Source: Heliocybe sulcata
Taxonomy: Eukaryota; Basidiomycota; Agaricomycetes; Gloeophyllales; Gloeophyllaceae
NCBI GenBank assembly: GCA_004369045.1
Contig: ML213538.1
Coordinates: 1-64,000 of the forward strand
DNA: 64,000 nucleotides
Direction: 5' to 3'
The notes beneath the pieces were generated by a model, which saw only the letters and a list, made by a program, of their open reading frames with translations, was not told the DNA's origin and searched no databases. Positions 11,085 through 22,727 of the stretch are shown one piece after another. Position numbers and translations under genes: made by a program. The first letter of the stretch is position 1. Every line of letters begins with the position of its first letter.

Positions 11085-14000
11085 TAGTGTTGTATATGGC
11101 CTGGCTCAAAGCCCAAGCCGAGCCAGGCCAAGTCCTCTCGCAGCGAGCAAAGCCAGGCCCAAGCCCTCCCAAAGCCCTGTAGTTGGGCTTGGCTTGCTCT
11201 CAGCAAGGCCAAGCCAGGCCCGGCGAGCCCGAGGCTTACATACCAAATTTGGCACACCAGACTGGAATCCGAGTCCGCCATCAATGGACCGTGATCCGAA
11301 GCGAAAATCAGTCCACGCAAGCGTCGCTTCCGCTTTGCTGGCATCCACCACGCTGTTCTCGCAGCGATAAGCGCGTTTGCTGTGGCTTCGCAAGTGAAAA
11401 GGTTAAACGGTTGGCTCAAAGAGTCTGCGTTCCTTTGATTGGATAGCATGTAAGTTTCCACTCCGTGGTTCTTCTGCTCACCTTTATCTGACCGCGACAA
11501 GTTTGCCAGGCACTGTCGATACAGTAGAAATTACCTTACAGTACTATTCCACAATAAAAGGTCTCAAGTACTAGTGTGCCTGACCATGGCCGACAGCATT
11601 GTGAAGCACGCACCGGACGGTTTCTGTGCTAGGGGTTAGACGACACCAACAAGTCCGAAACAAGAAGATGACTGCACTTCAGTTGGACCATCTGCGAGTA
11701 TCCACATGGGCATGCATGCTCACTAACCTGCTTAGTGGGTTTAGGTTAGGTAAGCTGGCTGGCCCTCGAGGACGAGATACTCATAAGGCGAGGTCAGAAA
11801 AATTGACCCTGCCAACGCGCGACTCCTGACTCACTATGAGGCCGGTGAGACCTCTCCTCGTAGCAAGCACCCCAGCGACCGTGGCAGCAAGGCCTATTTG
11901 GCATGCTCTACCGCTCATTTTCGTATTCAGCGTGCTCCCGATCCTGTCACTCATCTTGTCGAAAACCTATGGGATACGTGTCCCGCTCGGTTTCTCTAGC
12001 AGCTTCGTTGGTGCGCCCAGATTGCAAGATGGATCTTCGCAGTTTATGAACCATGCAGACTCGGTTGCGTGGCTTTTCACGGCTACCATTGTTTACAGGA
12101 ATTTTGCTATTCTGGCGCTCGGTACATTTTACTACAACAGGTCCAGGGAGTGTATATATACTTACAGTCGGGTTTTACAGCATCCTATCTTATGCCAGAG
12201 CATGTCCCCCTTCATCGACTACTTCCAGAAAGCCTGCGGACAGGTCTGCATACTCGCCGGACGCGCTCCCACATATCCAATCTTAGACTGGACCGATTTC
12301 GGCGCTTACTATGTGATTGCCCATTCACGGTCTTTATCGAGGGCACAGACAGCTGTGGTACAGTGCCTATTCGTAAGTAGTTAATTGCTATTAGTGCGGA
12401 TCCCTGCTGACCGCTGCCATCACTAGTTGCATCACGACACATGACCGCCCGTGATATTTTCAGCGCTCTGCAGGCGAGTGGTCTGATTCCGTTGTCATAC
12501 GCTGCAACCTATCGCCTCTACCCGTCTGGGAAGAACCACCCGGTATCCTTGAGTGATACACTGGGTGGACTCAGACTCGGTGATCTTTCTCACCTCCACT
12601 TGCGTGTCCTTTTGCCTGGCGGAAGTGGTAAGTGACTTTATACTGAATCGTCAGGCCTCCATATGCTCATTTTCACATGTTTAACAGCAAAGTCAGCCGA
12701 TGCTCCCACCCTTCGCACCTCCAGCCGTGTGCCAAAACCAAGCGATAAAGTCACAGATATAAATAACATTGAGCGTGCGAAAGCGGGAAGCGCCATACGA
12801 CATCCTCTGACTGAGGACAGTGACTCCGACCCTTTGACCATCACGCAAGGAGGTGCCGATCATGAATTACTGGAGACTTTGCACTCCCAGCTCGGCACCG
12901 CAGCTAATACTCTTGATGGGACGGACCGAGACGCCCAACCGAAGGCAAGTGCAAAGGGCAAGGGTAAAGGTATGTGTAAATGACCCTGTATGCCGGATCA
13001 TCCTAATGGATGAACATAGCTGCAAAGCATGCGGTCGAATCGGATAGTGACATCGAATCACGCGAAGAGACTGGCCCAAGGCACAAGAAACAAAAAGCAC
13101 CAGCCAGCACTAACGACGAGGAAGTAGTTCCTGATCTTGTCAACCTCTGCGACAGTGACACCGATGATCAAGACGAGACGGCACCTGGGCCATCGAAGCA
13201 AAAGCAGCGAGGCAAGAGGAGCATTCGGAGTAAGCCACCGCTCCATTCTCACTCGTGCTATTGACTAATACGCACATACAGAGGGCAAGGATAATCCCGA
13301 GGATGAGTTGCATGACGATGGCATGCTCAAAGACCTGGACCATATCAAGGCACCAAAGGATGAACCTCCTCGTCGCGATCCGACAGCAGATATCAAGCAG
13401 TTCTTCCACCCGGTCTACAAGCGTGCCAGGCAAGGCAAGGAAGATGCAAAAGTGCACGACTGCAAGATATGCAAGTAAGTATTTGTTCTTAAGACTTGGT
13501 TATGTATTCAACGGGGTTGATAGGAAACGTGGTGTCTCTGACTTTACCAAGGTAGCTGACTCGACGACATCACGAAGACATATGGCTTCTCATCACCCCG
13601 TGCGTTATAGATTCATAAACACTATTAATACCCGCTAACCAGTAGGCAGGTCGAGTACCGACTATGGTGCACCCAGAATGACTTCTTGTCGATGCTTGAG
13701 AAGGATATTAAGGCACGAAAGCTGCAAGCATCAAGCAAAGAGGATCAAGGCACACTGGACGGACATGTTCAGCCTCTGCCGATGAAGTCAGTGTTAGTAT
13801 ATAGTGACAAAGGCTTCAAAGACCTGGCAGTCAAGTGGCTCATCGCAGCTGATCAGGTATGTGCCTATCATCGATCTTATGGCTTTGCAACAACCTCATA
13901 CTTTTCGCAGCCAATTAGTGCTCTCGAGCACCCAGCATTTACGGCTATGATAGAATTAGCAGCAAAGGCGAAGGGGAATGGAGTGGTCATACAGCGCCGC

Positions 14001-16498
14001 GTCACCACTCGGCAGCATATCATGCAAGCCTACCACAAGCACCTTATAGGCCTATCAAAGTGCCTTAATGTATGCTCCGTCATATATAACCCTGTGTTGA
14101 TAGCTGACAGCTTCGTACATAGGGTCCCACAGTCCGCGGGAAGATCTCGCTTACGTGCGATGCCTGGCAAGCTAGTAATGTTGACGGATACTTTGCCGTG
14201 ACTGCCCATTGGATCGCAGAGAAGACAAGTGGAAACTGGTCTCTGGACGGTGCACTGATCGGATTTGTTCGGATGAATCATGCCCACCACGGGAAGCGGC
14301 TTGGCCAGGCCCTGTACAAGGTTGCCGCACGACTCAGGATAGCAGAGAAGGTTAGTAGATTCTTGCACGAAATGGATTTACGCGACTGATTATGTCGATC
14401 ATTGTAATCAGATATTCATGGTGACTTGCGATAATGCATCACCAAACCTGACAATGATGAAGGAGCTTGCGAAGCAGTTGCGCAAGCACCACAATATAGT
14501 CATGGATCCATCTGAGCGACGTATAGGGTACGCCGCATGACATATGCCGCCTACTGTAATTAAAAATTTATTCATTCTCGCACAGTTGCCTCGCCCATAT
14601 TGTAAACCTCGCCACGCAGGCTGTTATTTCCACACAGAGCAAAGCACCATATTACGACCCTCAAGACCCGGATGCTGACACTACGGAAGGTACTGCAGGG
14701 ACTCGGGACGAGGTCGGACTCGTTCGCGCTATTTCTGTTAAGGTATGTCCATGTCTTGGATCAAGTACCTTGGTTAGATGGTTTGTGCATAGGAGCGCTC
14801 CTCTAGTCAGCATAAGGAGCGCTTTCGAAACATCCAAGCTGCAGCTGGTGTCACTGTGAAGCATATCAAGACCTTGGTCATTGATATGAAGGTACGCTGG
14901 TCCTCGACTTACATGATGCTGAACAGGGCATACGAGCTGCAAGACGTGAGCACCATTCACTGTATCCAGCGTAGTATTTCGACTGAACCGTTCATGTCTC
15001 GATAGCATATATCTAAGTTTATAATGGAGCTCGGGCGCACGGCCAAAGATAGTGCGACTGCAGTCAAACTCTATTCTCTTGCACCGACTCAGGAGGAGTG
15101 GAAGCAGGTAAAACTATTCCAGAAGATCCTCGGGGTAAGCCATCACATTCTCACTCAGCTGATTAATTTGTTCACAATTGCATGAAGGATGCCGACCGCT
15201 CTCAGCAACGTTTCTCCTCGGAAACAGCACCGGCACTTCACCTTGGTATTCCTGCCCTCGAGGAGCTGCATGCTGCGTGGATCGATAGACAAGTCAAGAC
15301 TGGGTACAAGCGCTTCAATAGAAGTCTGCAAGCAGGCCTCGACAAGATTGCAGAGTACTATGACAAGACTGGGGACAATGATGCCTATGTTTTCTCTATC
15401 AGTACGTCAACTATTTTGTCTGCCTCCTGTGTTGCTTCCATCTGCTTTCTTAGTCTTGGAGCCAACGAAGCGTATGGACCACTTCCGGCAGCACTGGTCA
15501 AAGGAATTGCAATGCGAGGTTGAAGCGCTTGTGAAAGAGATTGTAGGCTTCCATATCAGTTCCTAAATCTCTCAGCTAAGCTCGTGCATTATGTCCAGTT
15601 TGAACGAACATACAACAGCCTGCACGGCGGCTCAAGCAGCCAACTCCCCGTACGAGACACCCGTCCTTCTGCTTTGCAAAGACATCCTTCAAACCTTGCT
15701 GATCTCTCGGACGACGAGGACGATGTTATCATGGCAAGCTCTACGCATACGGTAGCTCCATCCGAGGCAGCTTGGGAGATCGAGTACCGACGTTATATGA
15801 ATCTGGATGATGTCATCGAGGCTGGCACATCGACCATCCAGTGGTGGGGTGTAAGTTGGTATTACGGAGATGCTCTACCTGAACTGACCTCGATTGCAAC
15901 GGTTCAATCAGATGAATTCCCATAGGTTCCCGACATGGGCAGCACTTGCCCGGGACTACCTCGCTATCATGGCGACTTCAGTATCGAGTGAACGCGCGTT
16001 CTCGAGTGCAGGTATCACCATCACCAAGCGTCGCAACAGGCTCAAAGGGGATATTGTCGAGGCCCTTCAAGTCTTAAAGTGTGCGTACAAGAATGACCTT
16101 TTCTTTCAGGATGGTGGCCCTTCTTCTGCTACAGAAGATGCTGTGGACAGTGCAGAAGATGAAGCTGATCAAGACTTGCCTACTCCGACGTGCGGAGGGG
16201 AAGGGAACATTGATCTAGCTATCAACCTTGACTCAGAGGAGGAGGATGAAAGGGGTGATATTGACGGAGATCTTTAGCACAATATTGTAACGGATTATGC
16301 TATGTTCTATCATCACCGTACTCCGAACACGACTGCGATCATTTCTCTCATATAAAGCCCTGGGCTCAGGCCAAGCCAGGCCCGAGCCAAGCCAGAGCCT
16401 GATGAGAGGGCCTGACCTGAGGTTCGGACAAGCCCAAGCCTACCGAAGCCAGGCCAAAGCCTGCGGCTTCAGGCCAAGCCGAGCCCTCAACAACACTA
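11085..16498 (+). mobile_element. hAT transposon, about 5.4 kb, with an open transposase gene
   Basis: The ends are TAGTGTTGT (11085) and its complement ACAACACTA (to 16498). Each is followed inward by 100-150 bp packed with CCAAGCC/GGCTTGG-like motifs in both orientations (11100-11230 and 16355-16490). This is the typical subterminal structure of a hAT element. Between them lies one gene on the plus strand with all hAT signatures. The octamers next to the two ends (AGGATAGA and GTGGTGAT) are different, so no target duplication supports this pair of ends. Either the flanks were rearranged after insertion or the ends come from two elements. A 182-codon open frame at 11836-12384 overlaps the 5' exon region and is probably not a separate gene. 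Confidence 0.85.
12192..16277 (+). CDS. hAT transposase with BED finger and an N-terminal ubiquitin-like segment
   Basis: From 12427 to the stop at 16275-16277, 16 exons splice in phase with no internal stop, giving about 1,000 residues. A further 5' exon ending at 12372 joins through a canonical intron (12373-12426); its start is uncertain (ATG at 12192 or 12069). Domains in order: FTVFIEG...LSDTLGGL...LSHLHLRVLLPGG, ubiquitin-like with a terminal Gly-Gly; an acidic, Lys-rich linker; a BED zinc finger (CKIC...HMASHH); and the RNase-H-like catalytic core. The core shows LTCDAWQASN (first Asp), MVTCDNASPNLTMM (second Asp), CLAHIVNL, a VRWSSTYMML motif, and the C-terminal dimerisation block ARDYLAIMATSVSSERAFSSAG preceded by QWWG. 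The tail is acidic. It should cut and paste this element in the nucleus. Intactness suggests recent activity. Confidence 0.88.
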
Positions 16499-16594
16499 GT
16501 GGTGATGCGGTACGTTGTTCGGCGCTGTATCGTATCTGAACACGCATACTTACTACATTGACCTAGGAACTCTAACGCTGAGGTGAATCAAGTC

Positions 16595-17298
16595 ATGACC
16601 ACTCAGGCGACGAGTTCTACGGAGAATCCGACCATTACAGTGTCTTCAGCTTTATCGGTGCCTGAGTCCTCTGAAACTGCAACAGTGGCTCCTATTCATT
16701 CCGAGCAAACAAGTGGTTCATCCGCGCCGACACAGCCAGAATTGCCATTGGCTTTCTCCCAAGATCTCCAAGGAGCTTTCGCTGCCACTAAGAAACGTAC
16801 AGCAGACGAAGCCGGGCTTGATGAGCCGGTCATCGGCAGTGTCGACTCTCCTTTACTTATCCGTAAGTCTTCCTTTCAAATAGGTATTAATTGTCACTCA
16901 TTATTCAAAAGCAGTGCAAGAGCCGGCAGTGATAGACCCTATTGAGCTCTGCACAGCAGACTCTCCAAGTTCCGGCAACATGGACGTCGACCCCGATGTT
17001 GTCGCGGCTGAACCGGAGGGTCCGGTCGAGTTTTGCTGGTGCAGGGGGCCAGAGGAAGGTGACATGGTGCGATGCGACGGCCCCGACTGTGGCGAATGGG
17101 TGAGCTTATAGGTCTTAGTCTTCCGTCGTACAGCAGTTGCTGAAATTTTGCATCCCACAGTACCATTTCGGCTGCGCCGGATTACTTGATGAACCGCAAG
17201 GCGAGTGGTTCTGCTCTGATACTTGCAAGGCAAAAGCAAGCTCCTCCCTCAGAATCAAGCTTCCAGCGTTGAGCTCTAATAAGCGTGCGCGAGTTTGA
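16595..17298 (+). CDS. Small PHD-finger protein
   Basis: Three exons (16595-16862, 16915-17099, 17161-17298) give 196 residues. The N-terminal half is a Ser/Thr/Pro-rich disordered region. The C-terminal half is a PHD zinc finger with the Cys4-His-Cys3 order: CWC, MVRCDGPDCGEW, YHFGC and GEWFCSDTC. PHD fingers of this kind read the histone H3 tail, often Lys4 methylation, and the WYHFGC...WFC pattern is close to that of ING/Cfp1-type fingers. A short basic tail (NKRARV) ends the protein. The gene starts only 97 bp outside the right end of the hAT element and points the same way, so its promoter may lie inside or be replaced by the transposon. The ATG at 16595 is preferred over the upstream GTG. 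Confidence 0.8.
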
Positions 17299-20200
17299 AG
17301 GGAGCGTATAGGTATAGCGACTCTGCCATCTTCGCGCTCGACGAAGCCACATAACAAAATATGCTGTCAGATTATTACCGTCATCTTGACATACCCCTAC
17401 TCAGCCGGTGCATTGTATGCTATCTTCATGGAACCTTGCGTGAATTTTCCAGCCCTCTACAACATGTGCGAGACATAATTTGCCATATAGGGACATGTTT
17501 TGATGGTGAGATCCTTCCCGATCACCAAAAGTATTCCAAATTGGGAAATATAATTCCACGGGAGGGGGGGGAGGGGGCCTCGAGGGCCCCTTAATGAAAC
17601 TTGAGACATAGGGTCTTAAACTTTCTTTCTGTCCGCCCCTTGATGCTGCGTGTACAAACTTATTAACTTTATCCAAGAGTCCCGGTATTACACTCTCTGT
17701 ATGAACCAAGTGTGCACCGCTGCTCGCGAATCTGTAGTGTGGCCTACCGAGTGGACCTGCTCGTCGCGTGACTATTGGGCTCAGTTCTTCAGCCATATCC
17801 GATATCTTATTTCCCATGCCGATCTCAGTGCGAAGCAACCCGAGGTTGGTCAGATGAGGCAATCCGTCTCGTGTATAAATGATACGGCTCTACGGGCTCA
17901 GTCAGCTCAGTCCAGGACGATGTGGACGCGCATGACACTCGTGTAGAAGTCCGCTCAGCGTTGCGTAGCAGTTGCCTCTCTACAAGCACAAGAGGACCGC
18001 GAACGAGTGGGACGAGTGCAACGAGAGTAGAAGAATGATTCAGGAACGGGAGGAACTATACGCCTGGGCTGAAGTGGGACAAATGTCCAATGGCAATGGA
18101 TGACGAGAGCGGCGACCTTACGTGCTGGTACAACACGCGCCTGACGGGTACCGAGCGTGACTGTCGAATGTCAGTGCACCAGTACGCTCAACACACTGGG
18201 GAAATGTCACATCAGCACGTACCGAGCGTACGAATGGCGCGTGAAAGGAATTACATCTGAATCTCCAACACGTCCCGAGGCTAGCTTGTCTACTGACAAA
18301 CTGGAAGGATCATCTAACATTAGACGGGCTACTCACCCAGACCAACATAAGTTCGAGTTACACCATGCACCTTAAAATAGTCCGAGCGCTTAACTTACCT
18401 CGTTTCTGCTCTTCCGTACCAGTGCCAGACCCGCGCAAGAACGTCCTTATCCAGTTGGGAAAACGGAGGATGACGATCATTGGGAGGTAGACCGGGTGTG
18501 GGTACTTCTCCAGGGCCCGGCATTCGCCAGCTCGTATCGAAGCGCCTGAGCCTACGAGATGAAAACTCTGTCGGGCTGAAGCATTGCACAGACTTCAGTG
18601 AAGGGAAGACTTGAAGTGTGGCGCAGAGCGCAGGCGACCGGGGATGCAACTGCCGGGCAGTGGACGTGAGGACGTGTCAGATGGTTGCATGCCCTTTCAC
18701 CGTCAACGTTTCAACCCAAAGCTGGTGGCGCAAACGCCGACGAGAGACCAGCCGGGCACCATTATGCGAGCCGAGTGATACGGATCTGTGATTCATGAAG
18801 ATTAATATTGCAAGTGGACGTCGTGAGGCAAGACAAATTAATACGATGATGTTGAAGGGCTGCGATTCGGGTCTACGCCTGGATGATCCGTCTTTTATTG
18901 CGAGTCGTACCCGACAGGACGGAGGCATTTAGCGCTGAGCGCCAGGCACGCTGTATCGTGTTATCGTGGTCTTTTCAGCCTGTTGACCACGTAGCATTAC
19001 CTACGGCGCAACATTGGCCGAAAATCTAGAGTACAGGTTAGCATAACAGACACCTTCCAATCCGTCGTATCTGCGCACCGACGGGCATATTAAACTACTA
19101 GGAGAAGAGGACAAAAGGGTCGCCTAAGTAGGAATATCAATGGGAGGTATATGTGTTTTAAATTTAGGTTGACTGATGACAGAAGATCTGTGATTAGCTT
19201 GGGTGCATTGTTCAATTGGGTTCTTTCGACTTTGACGAGCTTGAGCTTGATGTAAAAGGATGCTTTGGCGGTGGTAGAAACGTTGACAATGACAATGCGT
19301 GAATGTTTGTTTGATATTTACGGCGACAACCGCCCAATTGAGCGTGCCTGAAGGAAAGCGCCTCGGGTGATCTTGCTTCGGCAATACCGACATGGTTATT
19401 AGTGCTGCCATATAAAGGATTATCTGGACTTGAATTAAAAATTACGTCAGCTGGACCTCTGGCACTTATTTTGTTCAGAAGTTGGGGAGCTGTCACATTA
19501 AGCCACTTATGGCAGGACACCTTCCCGTTAAAATGACCCAAGGCTCTTCCTGGACGCTCTGATACGTCATGTGACGCATCTACCGCACCCTCTCTTTCGT
19601 ATATAAAGGCCATGGTCTCAAGTTGTCCCTTCCTTAGTTTCCTCCCTTCTCTTCTCTCCTCGTCCGAGGCCGCGTTGTGTAACTTTGTCTGCCTTGGTCT
19701 ATTCCTTACCGCATACAGCCTGATAAGAAAGATAATACCATTTATAAAGTCAACTGTAAGTTTACCTCTTTGTACAGCAGGTACGTCAGATTGCCTCGCA
19801 TTATATTCCTGACTTCTCTTTCTATTGACTGGATTACAGGGTCCCGGCTCGCCTTTCGTACTCCGACGCACTTGCCGAGCCCAGTCACTGGGCAGGCTCA
19901 GAGCTGTGCTGCGATCAGATCTGCGTACTAGCGAAACGCTCGACCCAAGCAGGCCGCTCAAATGCCCTGACGTTATCGCGGAGGACGTTGGCGAGGATGC
20001 TTACCACACACAGCGGCAATGCCTGCCCGGCATGTATAAGCTGTTCCCCCCCTCCTGTCAGGAGCTTCAGAGCGGTATCCAGCGTCTTGCTTTCGAACTG
20101 CGCAACGTCTGCTGCTTATCGTCAACACCCGAGATAACTGCCTGAAACTCTAGCGTGCGTGGAGTAAGAAGAATAACGAAGCCACGACTACACCATATAC

Positions 20201-20472
20201 AGGCTCGCGACTCGGCAGGTCTGTTTCCCTCCTTTATCCACATCCTTTCGCTGACACCGCGCCCCGGAATCTGATCATGTATCATAACGCGTCGTCAAGG
20301 CCTTAGAGATTCTCCTTATAATAGACTGATCGCTGCAAGGCGCGCGTCTAACGCAGCTATTATCCACTGGTATGTCCTTGCCGTCACTCCGAAATTCTCC
20401 ACTCATTCCCCCTCAGCTTGTCGATCCTTGCCCCAGTCGCTCCTTACACAGGTCGGAACACGAACGGACAGC
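17299..20472. other. Gene-poor 3.2 kb region; a TATA-bearing promoter- or LTR-like stretch at ~19490-19840
   Basis: No gene with family support was found. At 19599-19608 there is a strong TATATAAAGG. It sits within a stretch that begins TGTCACATTA and has a pyrimidine-rich zone after the TATA box. Downstream, two frames (19612-19755 and 19840-20145) would join in phase through a GTAAGT...CAG intron to give 149 residues. However, the TATA box lies only a few bases before that ATG. A 249-codon frame on the minus strand (19212-19961) overlaps the same region without recognisable motifs. A poly-G/GGGGAGG tract lies at 17560-17590. None of this is enough for a gene call. Confidence 0.4.
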
Positions 20473-22315
20473 ATGTCTCGTCCCGTTTCCGTGCATTATG
20501 ACGTCTCGGCGTCCCGATCAGTGAGTCTGGTCATCCCGTTATTTTCATCTTTATCGGCCGGCGTTGCTCGCCCAACCCGGTGTTCATGGAGCACTCGGCG
20601 CTGGGGTCTCGTTTCATACTCTTGAAAATGTCCCGCCACTGCCATTCCCATTTACTCTTTCAACCTCATACCTTCCGTTCACTACCCTGCCGTCGAACCG
20701 TCGGATACTTACCACCGCTCGTTTGCCCCAGCCTCGTCCGAAATCGATGCACACGTACGCTTATACCTACAACCCCGATGCCCACCCACAGCACCAGCAC
20801 CAACTGTCCCCATACCTCCCACCTGGGCCATACCCGTCCTCCTCGAAAGCCCCGTCACCTCTCTCGCATTCCTCCTCTCACAACGCACTCGCCTCAAAGC
20901 AGTCCCGTCCTCCGGTGGGTCCACGGAGGCACACCGTCACTACCAACGCCCCAACTCCTGGTTCGAAACCCATCCGCTCGTCACCGCTCGCCGGGCCGGC
21001 TCTCTCTCGCTCGCCCACGAACGAGAATGGCGACGAAGATGGCGGAAATGAGAAGGGGAAGAAGAAACCTAGGAGGATCTCGAGCTTCGGAGATCTGCTC
21101 GGCAAGAGCAGGGACAAGGACAAGGAGGAGTGGGACGCGGTGACGGAGTCGACGCATACCCACCACTCGTCGGCGTCGTCGCACTCGCATCCTGGGTCCT
21201 CCGGGGGCTCACCGACGAGCACGACTTCGGCGTCGTCCAGGAGCAGCACGTTTACCAGTGCGTCCCGGGCGACTTCGTTGACGTCGATCGCTTCCATTGG
21301 GAGCGAGAAGAGCTCCAGGCTGAGCAAACGGCTTAGCGGGCTTAGCCTGTCGAGCTCCAAAGGCAAGGAGCGGGGCGTGCCAGAGGTGCCGAAGCTGCCC
21401 GAGTGGGTGCGTTCCAGCTCGACGCAATCCGCGCCGTCTTCCCCGCTGTCCAGCCATTCGCAGCCGTTTCCCGTCAAGCCCGAGACGCAGCAGCGGCCTG
21501 TGTCGCACCGCTTTTCCTCCTTGACCGCCGCCTCGGGCAATGCGGACTGGATGACCGCGAATACGTATGGCGAGATACCCAGATTCTCGCGCTTGGGCGT
21601 GGCGGGGAGCGGGGTGGTCATGCCCGTGCGGAAGGCAAGCGCGGATGGGATCAAGGTTACCCGGAGGGCTAGTATGATTAGCCAGAGAAGTGTGGCTAGT
21701 GAGAGGAGCATGGGCAAGGGGAAGGGGAAGGAGAGGGCCCCGATACCCGAGTTTAGGATCACGCCACCCGATGAGGTGGATGGCGGGATGGGGGATTCGC
21801 TGGCGCTGAGCAGATCGGCGTCTGGGTCGAGTGCGGTCAGCAGTGGGAGTGTGGGGAGTATGAGCAGCTTGGGGAGTGTGAGGAGTGTCGGGAGCGCAGA
21901 GAGTATGGCGAGCGTCGGGGACGGCAAGCTTGTAGGCTGGATGAGAAAGAAGATCGGGAGGGCTACAGGGCTGCCGGAGTCGGATGCGAGTACACTGTCG
22001 GATGCTTCTAGCTCCAGGTCCTCAACGGCTGTGGATGAGCGTCGGAGCATAGACGTAATCGCGGAGAGCGAAGGCGAGGACGGGGAAGAGGGTGCGAGGG
22101 ACCGGGCGCTCGCTGCACTGGAGGGTGTCAGGCCGACTCCGAGTAGGGGCACGCATGGTTTCGCGGTTGTGAGGGGGGCGAGGGGGAGTATCGAGAAGAG
22201 GGAGGAGCGGGTGGCAGTAGATGTGAAGGAGGAGAAGAAGAAGAAGGGCGGACTGTGGAGGAGGCTTACGAGTGTGAGGAGGAATAAGGTGAAGGGGAGG
22301 CAGGGGACGATGTAA
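20473..22315 (+). CDS. Ser-rich, largely disordered conserved fungal protein
   Basis: A long open frame covers 20567-22315. The safest start is the ATG at 20747 (522 residues, MHTYAYTYN). An upstream exon at 20473-20520 (MSRPVSVHYDVSASRS) joins in phase to 20732 through a 211-nt GT-AG intron, giving 543 residues; I prefer this model moderately. The protein has a Pro/His-rich N-terminus, poly-Ser/His stretches, the short basic motif KKPRRISSFGDLLGKS at about residue 150, many SGSVGS-type repeats and a basic, Lys-rich C-terminus (KKKKGGLWRRLTSVRR). The C-terminal KKIGRATGL and GLWRRL elements look amphipathic or membrane-associating. I recognise no domain. It is convergent with the next gene. 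Confidence 0.72.
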
Positions 22316-22727
22316 GTTGCGGCAGAAGGCGTTGCCCAATTGCGTGCATATACCTCGATTCTTTTGGTGTTGTTCTGATTATCTTGTCGCTCGTTTGCTC
22401 TACTCATGTGGACTCTAGATTAGCCTGCGTTAGCTGTTATTCTTACTCTCTATGTTCAAGTACACGCCATCTTGTGTGTTAGTATCGTACCATTGTATAC
22501 CACTTGCTTAGTGTATGGCCATGAATCTGGACTTATTGGGTATTTATGCTTAGATCGTATATATGTTCTCTTCTTATGATACAATTTAAAGTCCTCTTGT
22601 CGGTGAGGAATGCGTGCGCTGTTGAGGAATCTTGCGTACTAGTACAGAAAGGTAGGGTACGGACTGAAGCTTCTTTCCTGGAACATTGACACCGGCGAAA
22701 CTCCATCCATCAGGCAGTATAGCAGTC
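22316..22727. other. Convergent intergenic region
   Basis: About 410 bp between two converging genes, AT-rich after 22440. It probably holds both 3' UTRs and polyadenylation signals. No gene is seen. Confidence 0.5.

Noticed and set aside
11836-12384. A 182-codon plus-strand frame with hydrophobic segments inside the hAT element.
   Set aside because: It overlaps the likely 5' exon of the transposase in another frame, runs through a canonical donor at 12373, and shows no family motif.
17401-17862. A 153-codon minus-strand frame with a run of prolines.
   Set aside because: The prolines come from a G-rich tract; no homologous-looking segment or splice sites support it.
19490-19840. A solitary LTR of a Gypsy-type element.
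   Set aside because: The start and TATA box fit, but no matching short flanking duplication or clear CA end was found, so it is kept only as a low-interest observation.
19212-19961. A 249-codon minus-strand frame.
   Set aside because: No motif, no splice partner, and it covers a strong plus-strand TATA box; composition does not look coding.
20878-22407. A 509-codon minus-strand frame.
   Set aside because: It is the antisense shadow of the Ser-rich plus-strand gene, whose TCN/AGY codons give Leu/Ala/Pro-rich antisense frames.
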